A DNA stretch of 64,000 nt, taken from contig JBDIBF010000002.1 in assembly GCA_039812765.1 (NCBI GenBank), positions 1 to 64,000 on the forward strand. Reading direction: 5' to 3'. Below, in pieces: positions 55,137 to 64,000 of the stretch. The notes beneath the pieces are model-generated. The model saw only the letters and a list, made by a program, of their open reading frames with translations. It made no database searches and was not told the origin of the DNA. The DNA is from JADJVL01 sp039812765. GTDB lineage: Bacteria; Acidobacteriota; Holophagae; Holophagales; Holophagaceae. A program made the position numbers and the translations under genes. Every line of letters begins with the position of its first letter. Position 1 is the stretch's first letter.

Positions 55137-57512
55137 ATGTCCGTGAAGACCATCTTCGAAACCCTGGAATACGGCCCCGCCCCGGAAAGCGCCTCGCCGG
55201 CGCTGGACTGGATCGCGTCCCACGAGGGCAAGTTCGGGCTCTGCATCGGCGGCCAGTGGTCCGCGGCGGCGGACGGCGCCACCTTCGAGGTGCTGGACCC
55301 GTCCGCCAACAAGGTCCTGGCCCGGGTGGCCCAGGCGGGCACCGCGGACGTGGACCGCGCCGTGGCGGCCGCGCGGAAGGCCCAGGGCCCCTGGGCCGCG
55401 CTGTCGCCCCACGCCCGGGCCCGCCACCTCTACGCCCTGGCCCGGGCCGTGCAGAAGCACTCGCGCCTGCTGGCGGTGCTGGAGTCCATGAACAACGGCA
55501 AGCCCATCCGCGAGAGCCGCGACATCGACATCCCGCTGGTGGCCCGCCACTTCTACCACCACGCCGGCTGGGCCCAGTTATTGGAAGGGGAATTCCCCGG
55601 TTACGGGGCCGTTGGGGTGGTCGGCCAGATCATCCCCTGGAACTTCCCCCTGCTCATGCTGGCCTGGAAGATCGCGCCGGCCCTCGCCGCGGGCAACACC
55701 GTGGTCCTCAAGCCGGCGGAGTACACGCCCCTCTCGGCCCTGGCCTTCACCGAGATCGCCCACGCCGCGGGCCTGCCCGAGGGCGTGCTGAACCTCGTCA
55801 CCGGCGACGGCGAGACCGGCAAGCTCATGGTCACCCATCCCGGCCTCGACAAGCTCGCCTTCACGGGCTCGACGGAAGTCGGCCGCGCCATCCGCGTGGC
55901 CACCGCCGGCAGCGGCAAGAAGCTGAGCCTCGAACTGGGCGGCAAGAGCCCCTTCATCGTCTTCGACGACGCGGACCTGGATTCCGTCGTCGAGGGCGTC
56001 GTGGACGCCATCTGGTTCAACCAGGGCCAGGTCTGCTGCGCGGGGTCGCGGCTCCTGGTGCACGAGGGCGTCGAGGCGAAGCTGCTGGCCAAGCTGCGCG
56101 CCCGCATGGAGAAGCTGCGACTGGGTTCGCCATTGGACAAGGCCGTGGACATGGGCGCCATCGTCGCCCCGGCCCAGCTGGAGCGGATCCGTGGCCTCAT
56201 GGCCGAGGGCGCGAAGGAGGGCGGCACGATCTGGCAGCCGAGCTGGGCGGCTCCCAAGGAGGGCTGCTTCTACCCGCCCACCCTGGTCTCCGGCGTGGCG
56301 CCGGCGGCCATGCTGGCCCAGGTGGAGATCTTCGGGCCCGTGGTGGTGGCCATGACCTTCCGCACGCCGGCCGAGGCCGTGGCCCTCGCCAACAACACGC
56401 CCTACGGCCTGGCCGCCAGCGTGTGGACCGAGAACATCAACCTCGCCCTGGACATCGCGCCCAAGGTGAAGGCCGGCGTGGTGTGGGTGAATTGCACGAA
56501 CCAGTTCGACGCCGCCGCGGGCTTCGGCGGCTACCGCGACTCGGGCTTCGGCCGCGAGGGGGGCCGCGAGGGCATGTGGGAGTACCTCAAGGCCAAGCCC
56601 GCGCCGGCGCCAGCCCCCTTCAAGCCCGAGCCCTTCGAGGCGGGTCTGGGCGCCGTGGACGGCGGCCTGCCGGGCATCGACCGCACGCCGAAGCTCTTCA
56701 TCGGCGGCAAGCAGGCCCGGCCCGACTCGGGCTACAGCCGCCCGGTCACCGGCGTCTCCGGCCGGGTCCTCGGCGAAGTGGGCGACGGCAACCGCAAGGA
56801 CCTGCGCAACGCCGTGGAGGCCGCCCACGCCGCCGCCGGCTGGGCGAAGGCCACGGGCCACCTGCGGGCCCAGATCCTCTACTACCTGGCGGAGAACCTC
56901 TCGGCGCGCGCCGCCGAGTTCGCGAAGCGCCTCCGCGCCATGACCGGCGCGCCGGCCTCCGTCGCCGAGGCGGAGGTGGAGGCCTCGCTGTCGCGGCTCT
57001 TCACCTACGCCGCCTGGGCGGACAAGTTCGACGGGGCCGTCCATAGCGTTCCGATGCGGGGCGTGGCCCTGGCCATGAACGAGCCGGTGGGCGTGCTGGG
57101 GCTGGCCTGCCCCGAGGCCTTCCCGCTCCTGGGCTTCGTGTCCCTGGTGGCCCCGGCCCTGGCCATGGGCAACACCGTCGTGGCGCTGCCCTCCGCGGCC
57201 CACCCCCTCTGCGCCACGGACTTCTACTCCATCCTCGAGACGTCGGACCTGCCGTCCGGCGTGCTGAACATCGTCACCGGCGACAAGGAGGCCCTCGCCA
57301 AGGTCCTCGCCGACCACGACGACGTGGACGGCCTCTGGTTCTTCGGCAGCCAGGCCGGCGCCGCGGCGGTGGAGCGGGCGAGTGCGGCGAACATGAAGCG
57401 CACCTGGACCGAGTGGACGGAACGCGACTGGATGGGCGCCGCGGGTGAGGGGAGGGCGTTCCTCCGCCACGCGACGGAGGTGAAGAACATCTGGATCCCC
57501 TACGGGGAGTGA
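55137..57512 (+). CDS. Two-domain aldehyde dehydrogenase (ALDH16 type)
   Basis: 791 aa, two ALDH-superfamily domains in tandem. Domain 1 (about 45-480) is complete: IIPWNFPLLMLAWKIAPAL, TGSTEVGRAIRVAT, LELGGKSPFIVFD, the Cys in NQGQVCCAGSRLLV, then EIFGPVVVAMTF and the GFGGYRDSGFGREGG end. Domain 2 (about 510-780) retains Rossmann-like parts (GVLGLACPEAFPLLGF, NTVVALPSAAHPL) but lacks the catalytic Cys region, as in ALDH16 proteins. It presumably oxidises acetaldehyde from DeoC. Shine-Dalgarno AGGAAG. Confidence 0.93.
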   Translation: MSVKTIFETLEYGPAPESASPALDWIASHEGKFGLCIGGQWSAAADGATFEVLDPSANKVLARVAQAGTADVDRAVAAARKAQGPWAALSPHARARHLYALARAVQKHSRLLAVLESMNNGKPIRESRDIDIPLVARHFYHHAGWAQLLEGEFPGYGAVGVVGQIIPWNFPLLMLAWKIAPALAAGNTVVLKPAEYTPLSALAFTEIAHAAGLPEGVLNLVTGDGETGKLMVTHPGLDKLAFTGSTEVGRAIRVATAGSGKKLSLELGGKSPFIVFDDADLDSVVEGVVDAIWFNQGQVCCAGSRLLVHEGVEAKLLAKLRARMEKLRLGSPLDKAVDMGAIVAPAQLERIRGLMAEGAKEGGTIWQPSWAAPKEGCFYPPTLVSGVAPAAMLAQVEIFGPVVVAMTFRTPAEAVALANNTPYGLAASVWTENINLALDIAPKVKAGVVWVNCTNQFDAAAGFGGYRDSGFGREGGREGMWEYLKAKPAPAPAPFKPEPFEAGLGAVDGGLPGIDRTPKLFIGGKQARPDSGYSRPVTGVSGRVLGEVGDGNRKDLRNAVEAAHAAAGWAKATGHLRAQILYYLAENLSARAAEFAKRLRAMTGAPASVAEAEVEASLSRLFTYAAWADKFDGAVHSVPMRGVALAMNEPVGVLGLACPEAFPLLGFVSLVAPALAMGNTVVALPSAAHPLCATDFYSILETSDLPSGVLNIVTGDKEALAKVLADHDDVDGLWFFGSQAGAAAVERASAANMKRTWTEWTERDWMGAAGEGRAFLRHATEVKNIWIPYGE

Positions 57513-57575
57513 GGGGGACGACCTCCCTGGCGGTCCCCACCATGAATGCGGCGAGCCGAGCCGAAGGGTGAATCC

Positions 57576-57706
57576 GGATCCAAGGTTGAACAGGACCCAA
57601 GGGTGACTGCGGACCCAAGGTTTCGACCTTCCAAGAGCACCACGATCTGCGAGGGCCACGCCTGTTGGCCCTCGCAGATCGCGGTGCCAGACGCGCGAAG
57701 CGCGTC
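57576..57706 (+). repeat. Composite repeat element, copy 2
   Basis: Three GGAYCCAAGG units (57576, 57593, 57611), then a 15-bp perfect hairpin (57644-57658 with 57666-57680, 7-base loop), then the tail TGCCAGAC + 2 bases + GCGAAGCGCGTC, which itself folds (GACGCGC/GCGCGTC at 57690-57706). 30 bp here match 22856-22885 inverted at 27 positions. The 57513-58020 stretch has no credible gene. Confidence 0.6.
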
Positions 57707-58020
57707 GTCGGCGACGGTTCCGGGACGAAAGCTCCGGAGCCGAGAGAGGCGCGGGGGTAGGCGAGGGGATCGGTGAGGGGATCGGCGGCTGACCCGCTGC
57801 CGGGCCCGAGCGCGCGCGGGGCGTGCCTGGCACGGGGCGGAGGTGCTGCGCCCGCCGCGCTCCGTTCGGCCGCATGCGCGTCCGCCGCGTCATGAAGCCG
57901 CCGCGTTGGACCTGCCTGCCTTTGGGGGTCAACGTCAAGGTCGACGGCTCGGCCGCGGACTGGGGCGAGCCGCCCGAGGCGCCCCTGGGCCCCGGTCCCT
58001 GGGTCGGGCCAACGCCTTCC

Positions 58021-58458
58021 TCAGCCGGCGGGCAGCGTGGCCAGGGTGAGCCAGAAGGCCTCGATGGAGGACAACAGGCCCGAAAAGGAGTCGAGGTCGG
58101 CGGGCTTGACCAGGTAGGCGTTGGCCTGGGCCTCGTAGCAGCCCTGGATGTCCCGGTCCCCCATGCTGGAAGTGAGGATCACGGTGGGGATCATCTTCAG
58201 CTCGGGCGCGCGCTTGATGGTGCGCAGCACTTCCAGGCCGCCCACCCGGGGCATGTTCAGGTCCAGGAGGACCAGGTGCGGACGCGGGGCGTCTGCGTAA
58301 GGCCATTCACGGCGGAGGAAGGCGATGGCCTCCTCGCCGTCCTTGGCGGTGTGGAGGCGGCTGGGGACCTTGGAATCCTTCATGGCCTCCTGGATGAGCC
58401 GGACGTCGCCGGGATTGTCGTCCACGACGAGGATCTCGATGGGGTTCGCAGGGCTCAT
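58021..58458 (-). CDS. Single-domain response regulator (Rcp1-like)
   Basis: 145 aa, receiver domain only. Acidic pocket VVDDNPGD, phospho-acceptor Asp66 in LVLLDLNMPRVGG, Thr/Ser in VILTSS and Lys in AYLVKPADL. The extended C-terminal part (GCYEAQANAYLVKPADLDSF) is typical of the Rcp1/CheY-like group that pairs with PAS or phytochrome kinases. No output domain, so it probably relays phosphate or binds a partner protein. It starts inside the kinase stop codon (ATGA). Confidence 0.92.
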   Translation of the reverse strand: MSPANPIEILVVDDNPGDVRLIQEAMKDSKVPSRLHTAKDGEEAIAFLRREWPYADAPRPHLVLLDLNMPRVGGLEVLRTIKRAPELKMIPTVILTSSMGDRDIQGCYEAQANAYLVKPADLDSFSGLLSSIEAFWLTLATLPAG

Positions 58459-59609
58459 GGCTCGCTCCGGACGACGGGAAGGGTGAAGTGGAAGGTGGCG
58501 CCGAGGCCTGGGGTGGATTCGACCCAGATGCGGCCGCCGTGGCGCTCCACGATGCGCTTGCAGAACGCGAGCCCGATGCCGCTGCCGGGGAACTCCTCCC
58601 GGCCGTGGAGGCGCTGGAAGATGGTGAAGATCTGCTGGGCGTGGCGGGAATCCAGGCCGATGCCGTTGTCCTGGACCCAGCAGTGCCAGCTTTCGCCCTC
58701 CCGCCGGGCGCCGACGGAGATCTCCGGCGGACGGTGGGGCACCCTGAACTTCAGGGCGTTCCCGACCAGGTTCTGGAAGAGCTGGGTCAGCTGTCCCGGC
58801 TCCCCGAGCACCGTGGGGAGCGCCTCCCGCCGCAGCTCGGGCCGGACCTCCTCGAGAGCCGCGCGAAGGTTCGCCAGGGCCGCGTCGAGGGCCGTGTCCA
58901 GGGCCACGGGGCGCGGCGAGGGGGCCGAGGCGCTCAGCCGCGCGTAGGCCAGCAGGTCCCGGATCATCGCCTGCATGGTCTCCGCCCCCTGGGAGGCGTA
59001 GCGGATGAACTCGTCGGCGTCCTCATCCAGCCGGCCCTTGTAGCGCCGCGCCAGGAGCTGGGTGAAGCTGGACACCATCCGCAGGGGCTCCTGCAGGTCG
59101 TGGCTGGCCACATAGGCGAACTGCTCAAGATCCGCGTTGGACCTCGCCAGGGCCTCGGCCCTCGCCTCCAGCTCGGCCTGCTTGGCCTTCAGCTCCTCCT
59201 CGACGCGCTTGCGATCGGTGATCTCGAAGCGGATGGCCATGTACTGCCAGGGACGGCCCGCCGCGTCGAGGAAGGGGACGATGGTGGTGTCCACCCAGTA
59301 GTGGGAGCCGTCCTTCGCCCGGTTCTTGATCTCGCCCCGCCACACCTTCCCGGCGGAAATGGTCCTCCACAGGTCCTGGAAGAACTCCCTGGGGTGGTGG
59401 CCGCTGTTGATGATCCTGTGGTTCCTGCCCAGGAGTTCCTCTCGCCCGTACTTCGAGACGGCGCAGAACCGGCCGTTGACATAGGTGATGGTGCCCGTCG
59501 CGTCGGTGGTGGCCACGATGGCGCTCTCGTCCAGGGCCTGCTTCAGCTCCAGGAGGTCCCGCAGCGTCTGTTCGTGGGTGGGCGAGGCGGAAAGATTGGA
59601 GTCGGGCAC
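58455..59609 (-). CDS. PAS-domain histidine kinase
   Basis: 384 aa, soluble (no membrane helix). PAS domain at about 20-135 (TDATGTITYVNGRFCAVSKY then GSHYWVDTTIVPF), a short coiled coil (EEELKAKQAELEARAEAL), HisKA with phospho-accepting His170 in FAYVASHDLQEPL, and HATPase_c motifs NLVGNALKF, QDNGIGL and GSGIGLAFCKRI. The PAS fold suggests a cytosolic ligand or redox signal. GTG start, TAGAAT about 34 bases upstream. It forms an operon with the Rcp1-like regulator. Confidence 0.93.
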   Translation of the reverse strand: MPDSNLSASPTHEQTLRDLLELKQALDESAIVATTDATGTITYVNGRFCAVSKYGREELLGRNHRIINSGHHPREFFQDLWRTISAGKVWRGEIKNRAKDGSHYWVDTTIVPFLDAAGRPWQYMAIRFEITDRKRVEEELKAKQAELEARAEALARSNADLEQFAYVASHDLQEPLRMVSSFTQLLARRYKGRLDEDADEFIRYASQGAETMQAMIRDLLAYARLSASAPSPRPVALDTALDAALANLRAALEEVRPELRREALPTVLGEPGQLTQLFQNLVGNALKFRVPHRPPEISVGARREGESWHCWVQDNGIGLDSRHAQQIFTIFQRLHGREEFPGSGIGLAFCKRIVERHGGRIWVESTPGLGATFHFTLPVVRSEP

Positions 59610-59642
59610 GGTCAGTCGGTGTTTCGGAGGAACTTGATCCGA

Positions 59643-59648
59643 ATTCTA
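59643..59648 (-). promoter_or_regulatory. Candidate -10 box of the kinase/regulator operon
   Basis: TAGAAT on the minus strand, 33 bases before the GTG at 59609. Confidence 0.45.
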
Positions 59649-59725
59649 GTGGAGTGGGCCCTCCCTGGCCAGGGACCTCCTGGCCTCCCCCCGGGCCGGG
59701 ACCGGCCTCGCCCGGCTCCGGGACC

Positions 59726-60217
59726 CTAGGCGGAAGGGTCCTCCCGCAGCTTCGCCGCGATCCGCTCCCTCAGGCTCTCCGGCACGAGATCCGCGAGGTT
59801 CCCGCCCATGCCGCCGATCTCGCGCACCAGGCGGGAGCTGATGGCGGAGTACTTCTCCTTGGGCATCAGGAACACGGTCTCCAGGTCCGGCGCGAGCTTG
59901 CGGTTCATGAGGGCCATCTGGAACTCGTACTCGAAGTCGCTGAAGGCCCGCACGCCGCGCACGATGAAGCTGGCCTGGTGCTGCTTGGCGAAGTCCACCA
60001 GCAGGCCGTGGAAGCTGGTCACCTCGATGTGGGGCAGCGGCGCGACCAGCTCCTTCAGGAAGGCCACCCGCTCCTCCACGCCGAAGGCCCCCTGCTTCGC
60101 CGGGTTGTGCAGCACCGCCACGATGAGCCGGTCCACCAGCTTGTCCGCCCGCTGGATCACGTCCCAGTGCCCCATGGTCACGGGGTCGAAGGAACCGGGA
60201 TAGATCGCGGTGCGCAA
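59726..60217 (-). CDS. coaD: Phosphopantetheine adenylyltransferase
   Basis: 163 aa, normal length. Fourth step of coenzyme A synthesis: 4'-phosphopantetheine + ATP to dephospho-CoA. Motifs: YPGSFDPVTMGHWDVI (T-x-GH nucleotide-binding motif), VRGVRAFSDFEYEFQMALMN and the ISSRLVREI phosphate loop. The start is TTG at 60217, with GGAG upstream; no ATG or GTG is available at this position. The large amylase fusion gene ends 58 bases upstream on the same strand. Confidence 0.93.
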   Translation of the reverse strand: MRTAIYPGSFDPVTMGHWDVIQRADKLVDRLIVAVLHNPAKQGAFGVEERVAFLKELVAPLPHIEVTSFHGLLVDFAKQHQASFIVRGVRAFSDFEYEFQMALMNRKLAPDLETVFLMPKEKYSAISSRLVREIGGMGGNLADLVPESLRERIAAKLREDPSA

Positions 60218-60275
60218 GGGGGGCTCCGGGGGAGGGACGGGGACAGACTACCCGCAACCCGGTCCCCATGCCGCG

Positions 60276-63200
60276 TCAACCCGGCGCGCCCGCCCCGCCG
60301 CGCCCCCGTTCCGCGCGCGCCGCCAGATCCTGCAGCCGGACCCACACCCGAAGCGCCTCGCTCACGCTCCAGGCCTGGGCGTCGCAGCCGCGCGGGGCGT
60401 GGGGCGCGTCGCCGTCCAGCAGCTCGGGCAGCTGGCCGAGACAGCCCTCGTCCAGGCGCGAGGCCAGGTCCGCGAGGTGGCTGCGCGCCGCGGCCACCGC
60501 CGGGGGCGCGAAGTCCCAGGCCGCCGCGAGGGCCTCGGCGTAGATCGGCAGCCACCACACCCAGGCGGTGCCGTTGTGGTAGGCGGGCTTGCGGTGCCCC
60601 TCCTCGTCGCCGGCGTAGCGCCCCGCGTAGGGCGGCCCTTCATGCGCCAGGGGCGCGAGGCTGCGCAGGCCCCCGGGCACCACCAGGTGGCGCGTGGCGG
60701 CCTCCACCGCCCGGCGGGCGCGGGAGCCCGTCACCCGGCCGAGGGCGATGCCCAGGAGCTGGTTCGGCCGCAGCCGGCCATCGGGCCTCGCCTCCGCCGC
60801 GGACGTGCCCGCGGACGCCTCCAGCACGTCGGCGAACCAGCCCTGCGCTTCGAGCCAGAAGGCGTCGAGGCTGGCCCGCGTCCGGGCCGCGAGCTCGCCC
60901 CAGGGTTCCGCCGGCGAAGGCGCGTCCACGCGGTGAAGCAGCTCGAAGAGCCCGACGGCCATCGCCTGCAGCTCGACGGGATAGCCTTCCCGAGGCGTCC
61001 AGGCCGGATGGGCCGTGTCCATCCAGGTCTGCCGCGCCGGGCTCCACACCAGGCCCGAGGCGGGATCGAGGCGGGAGCCCGAGGGCGTGCCCGCGAGCAG
61101 CCCAAGCCCGATGGAGGCGAGCGCCTCGCGCAGGGGCCGACCCTCCCGCGGCGCGTCGTGGAGGACCTCCATCCCGAAGCGCGCCGCGGCCTCCCCGCAG
61201 GCGAGGGCGAACCAGAGGGGCGCGTCCGACGTGCTGCGGTCCCCGTCCACCGCCATCTGGTTCGGGAGGCTTCCGCCCCGCTCCAGGGAGCCCAGCAGGC
61301 GCAGCAGGTCCAGGGCCTCGTCCCGCCAGCCGGCGGCCACGAGGCCGCGGGCCGCCACCGCGGCGTCGCGGCCCCAGTCCAGGAACCAGGGGAAGCCCGC
61401 GATCACCGTGCGACGGCCGTGGCGCCGGGCGAGGAAGTCCTGCAGGGCGCGGGCCAGCCGGCCGGAGAAGTCCAGGGCCGCCGGGGCCGGCGGAGGAGGT
61501 CCGGCCTTCGCCGGCCCGTCCGCCGCCAGGTCCACCCGCGCCTCGCTCCCGGGGGGCAGGGAGAGCTCGAACCAGCCCGGGCTCCAGGCATCCCCGCGGT
61601 CCGGCTGTCCACGCTCGGCCTCGAGGGGATGGGGCAGGTCCCGGCACCACTCCGGCTCGAGGTGGAAGCATCCGCCCTGGCACCTCGCCTCGAGGCTACG
61701 GTCCGGCGACGGGGCGAAGCGGAAGCCGGTCCGCCTGGGGAGCAGGCGGAGGCTGGAGGACCAGTGGGTGGCGAGATCGTCATCGCCGCGGGTCTCGCCG
61801 TGGAAGCCCCGGTCCTCGAGGTCCAGGCGGAGCGTGACGGAGACCTCCACCTCCGCGCCCTCGGGGGGCCGCAGGAAGCGCAGGGCCACGGCGTTCCGCC
61901 CGGGCTCCATCCAGGCCTCCAGGGCGAGGGCGACCCGCCGCCCGTCCCCGGCGTTCACGCGGAAATCCCAGCGGGCGGGCGGTCCCGGATCCAGGGAGAC
62001 GAGGGCATGGCCGTCCAGGGACGTGAGGAAGCCGTCGGCGTTCACCCAGGCGCGGGCCCGCTTTGCGAGCACGTGGCGGTCGCAGGGCGCCTCCGGATCG
62101 AGGTTGGCCGCCAGCAGCGCGTCGTACTTGGAGCCGACGGCGCCGACGTCCGCCCGCAGGCGGGCATAGGCGCCGCGGCCGTTGGTGAGCATGACGAGGC
62201 CGCCGGGACCGGGCGCCGGCGCCGGGGGTTCCACGGGCAGCAGGCGCAGCGTGCCCCGGTGGCGGCGGTCGTCGCCGCTGAGCCGGTGGAAGGCCAGGCC
62301 CACGTCCTCGGCGCGGCGGCCGTCCGCCGGCGGGAGCGCTGCGACGAAGCCCTGATCCATCGCCACCGCCCTCAGGTGGAGCCTGCGGCCTCCCCATTCG
62401 AGCTCCACACGGAAGGGCGAGGCATCGCGGACCAGCACCCAGTGCCCCGGCGGCACCGGCAGGACGCGGCGCAGGTCCTCGGCCTCCCAGATCCGGACGG
62501 GCGGGTAAGTCCCCGGGCCCGCGGCCGCCTGAAGCGCCCCCAGCAGGTCTTTCCCGAGTGCCTCGCGTGAAGCCGTGGACACCGCGCTGAGGAAGGCTAC
62601 GGAATCCGACGCGGCAAACGTGGCGAGGGCCTGCCAAGGGCAGGGCCCGAGCGTCTCCGCAGGATGCAGGTCCGCCAGCCGCTGCCAGCCCCAGGCGGCC
62701 TGGGCCCGCAGGCGCCGGGTGGCCGCACCGCCCAGGCCGCGGGGCTCCGGAGCCTCGGCGAGACAATGGACCGCGCCCGGCCCGAGGTCGAAGGCGAGGC
62801 GGCCGTCCGTCTCGAGGGCGGGGGGCGCCGCTTGGCCCAGCAGGTCGCAGCGGCAGGCCCGGATCCACCCGGCGTCCCCGGCCGGGAGCTCCGCCCGCGC
62901 CGGCGCGTCCGGATCGAGGTTGGCGAGGACGAGGCAGCGGTCCAGGCCCTCGGCGCTGGTGCGCGTGAAGGCCACCGCCGGCGCGCCGTCGGCGCTGAGG
63001 CGCCGGCACCGGGCGCCGTCCAGGAAGCAGGGATGCTCCGCCAACAGCCGGGAGAGGGCGCCCAGCTCCTCCGTGAGGTTGGGCTCCCGTCCCCAGGCCA
63101 GGGAGGTCGGGCGGTGCACGTCGATCTTCTCGTCCGCCAGCCACTCGGCGCCGCAGGTGGTGCCGAAGGCGCCGCCGTCGCTGGCCAGGGCGCAGAGGCG

Positions 63201-64000
63201 GTGGCGCAGCAGGGACCAGCGCCTTCCCCGGGCGGCGAGGCGCGGGTTGTCGTGGGTCTCGGCGTAGTGCACCAGGGGACCGAGGCGCCCGGCCTGGCGG
63301 AAGGCGTGGTCCAGGTAGCCCGGGACCTGGTCGCCGCGGTGGTTCTGGAAGAGCTCCGAGTAGGCCCACTGCATGCCGCCCTCGGTGAGCAGCGCCTCCG
63401 TGGTCTCCCAGGCGCCGCCCAGGCCCTCCAGCAGGAAGAGCGCCTCCGGGAACTCGTCCCGCACCGCCGCCTGCACGTACTGCCAGGCGGGCAGGGGCAC
63501 CATGTAGCCCGCGTCGGCGCGGAAGCCGTCCACGCCGCGGCGGCACCACGTGCGCAGGGCCTCCCCGAGGATCTCCCAGTAGCCCGGCGTGGCGTCCTTC
63601 AGCTCCACCAGGTCGCCCCACACCGTGCCCCAGGCGCCGGGGCTCCGGAAGCGGCCGTCCGCCTCCCGCTGGAACCACTCCGGGCGCTCCGCCATGAGCC
63701 GGGAGCCCCAGCCCGTGTGGTGGGCGACGAGGTCGAGGAGGACCAGGCCGCCCCGGGCGTGCACCGCGTCCGCCAGCTCCACGAACTGGTCCTCGGCGGT
63801 GGTGCGCCCGTCGAAGGCCGCCAGGGCCGGATCCACCGTCGTGAGGTCGAGGGCGGCGTAGGGGCTGCCCAGGCGTCCGAAGCGGGCGTAGACCGTGGGC
63901 ACCGGGCCGATGGGCAGCAGGTGCAGGATGCGCAGGCCCAGGGTGTCGAAGATGTGGGGCAGTCGTGCCTTCAGGTCCCGTAGGGTTCCCGTGGGCGGCA
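60276..64000 (-). CDS. GH13 alpha-amylase fused to glycogen debranching enzyme, 5' end outside window
   Basis: More than 1240 codons; the frame stays open to the window edge, so the start is missing. The N-terminal third is a GH13 amylase-type barrel: VLLDLVAHHTGWGS, nucleophile GVDGFRADAGY, acid/base Glu in LFLLEGLGG and ETHDN. A middle beta-rich part resembles the GDE N-terminal domain. The last ~400 residues are a GH133-type amylo-alpha-1,6-glucosidase: GFPWFLDWGRDAAVAARG, SLPNQMAVDGDRSTSDAPLWF (in part), REGYPVELQAMA and AYHNGTAWVWWLPIYAE. It probably remodels glycogen or maltodextrin in one polypeptide. Confidence 0.85.
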   Translation of the reverse strand, partial: PPTGTLRDLKARLPHIFDTLGLRILHLLPIGPVPTVYARFGRLGSPYAALDLTTVDPALAAFDGRTTAEDQFVELADAVHARGGLVLLDLVAHHTGWGSRLMAERPEWFQREADGRFRSPGAWGTVWGDLVELKDATPGYWEILGEALRTWCRRGVDGFRADAGYMVPLPAWQYVQAAVRDEFPEALFLLEGLGGAWETTEALLTEGGMQWAYSELFQNHRGDQVPGYLDHAFRQAGRLGPLVHYAETHDNPRLAARGRRWSLLRHRLCALASDGGAFGTTCGAEWLADEKIDVHRPTSLAWGREPNLTEELGALSRLLAEHPCFLDGARCRRLSADGAPAVAFTRTSAEGLDRCLVLANLDPDAPARAELPAGDAGWIRACRCDLLGQAAPPALETDGRLAFDLGPGAVHCLAEAPEPRGLGGAATRRLRAQAAWGWQRLADLHPAETLGPCPWQALATFAASDSVAFLSAVSTASREALGKDLLGALQAAAGPGTYPPVRIWEAEDLRRVLPVPPGHWVLVRDASPFRVELEWGGRRLHLRAVAMDQGFVAALPPADGRRAEDVGLAFHRLSGDDRRHRGTLRLLPVEPPAPAPGPGGLVMLTNGRGAYARLRADVGAVGSKYDALLAANLDPEAPCDRHVLAKRARAWVNADGFLTSLDGHALVSLDPGPPARWDFRVNAGDGRRVALALEAWMEPGRNAVALRFLRPPEGAEVEVSVTLRLDLEDRGFHGETRGDDDLATHWSSSLRLLPRRTGFRFAPSPDRSLEARCQGGCFHLEPEWCRDLPHPLEAERGQPDRGDAWSPGWFELSLPPGSEARVDLAADGPAKAGPPPPAPAALDFSGRLARALQDFLARRHGRRTVIAGFPWFLDWGRDAAVAARGLVAAGWRDEALDLLRLLGSLERGGSLPNQMAVDGDRSTSDAPLWFALACGEAAARFGMEVLHDAPREGRPLREALASIGLGLLAGTPSGSRLDPASGLVWSPARQTWMDTAHPAWTPREGYPVELQAMAVGLFELLHRVDAPSPAEPWGELAARTRASLDAFWLEAQGWFADVLEASAGTSAAEARPDGRLRPNQLLGIALGRVTGSRARRAVEAATRHLVVPGGLRSLAPLAHEGPPYAGRYAGDEEGHRKPAYHNGTAWVWWLPIYAEALAAAWDFAPPAVAAARSHLADLASRLDEGCLGQLPELLDGDAPHAPRGCDAQAWSVSEALRVWVRLQDLAARAERGRGGAGAPG

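Noticed and set aside
57823..58947. 374-codon plus frame across the second repeat island and the response regulator
   Set aside because: Antisense shadow of the regulator and kinase; no motif or ribosome site.

Overview
The window is about 70% GC, very gene-dense, and reads as the chromosome of a rod-shaped, Gram-negative (diderm) bacterium. LpxK, an Omp85-type barrel protein, ComEC and a RodZ-like protein support this. The style of the gene set (bacterial HMG-CoA reductase, fused AroD-AroE, ALDH16-type enzyme, GH13-GDE fusion) suggests Acidobacteriota, probably Holophagae (Geothrix/Holophaga-like). That placement is inference from family knowledge, not a search. No phage, plasmid, insertion sequence or CRISPR array was seen.

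Layout. 1-134: 3' end of a 5S rRNA and its terminator, closing an rRNA operon. 0.2-9.5 kb: ppdK, DinB-like, ettA, a small hypothetical, a nucleosidase-like gene, comEC and a secreted protein. 9.5-17.5 kb: a pseudokinase-TonB fusion, divergent rnhA/moaE, a DUF1292 protein, larC translationally coupled to an unusual LeuD-LeuC-order dehydratase, and an aldehyde dehydrogenase. 17.6-22.8 kb: an overlapping lipid operon (HMG-CoA reductase, UbiB-type kinase, wax ester synthase/DGAT) and a DUF3828 protein. 22.8-23.2 kb: a structured repeat island. 23.3-28.3 kb, minus strand: two ArsA-like ATPases, then phaR, phasin, patatin and hemolysin III genes, with two PhaR-like operators before phaR.

28.4-36.5 kb: GMC oxidoreductase, mazG, aroD-aroE fusion, a degenerate NtrC-like regulator, MoxR, RodZ-like and an uncharacterised helical protein. 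36.5-37.3 kb: 194-bp tandem repeats, each carrying the 3' tail of the adjacent tRNA-Gly(CCC). 37.3-53.5 kb: lpxK, msrC, a CNB-FHA protein, a CPBP protease gene split by an amber codon, etfBA, murG, a beta-propeller protein, a degenerate PilT paralogue, ankyrin and Omp85 genes, and recG. 53.6-53.8 kb: a lanthipeptide-like precursor whose Cys-rich core is cut by an in-frame UGA. 54-64 kb: deoC with a double-domain ALDH, a second repeat island, a histidine kinase/response regulator pair, coaD, and an amylase-debranching enzyme fusion that runs off the window.

A recurring feature is a TANNNT -10 box ending exactly 6 nt before the start codon. This implies that many genes are transcribed as leaderless mRNAs. 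In two places (rnhA/moaE and the 50.9-kb pair) two such promoters overlap head to head, with only 22 bp between the divergent start codons.
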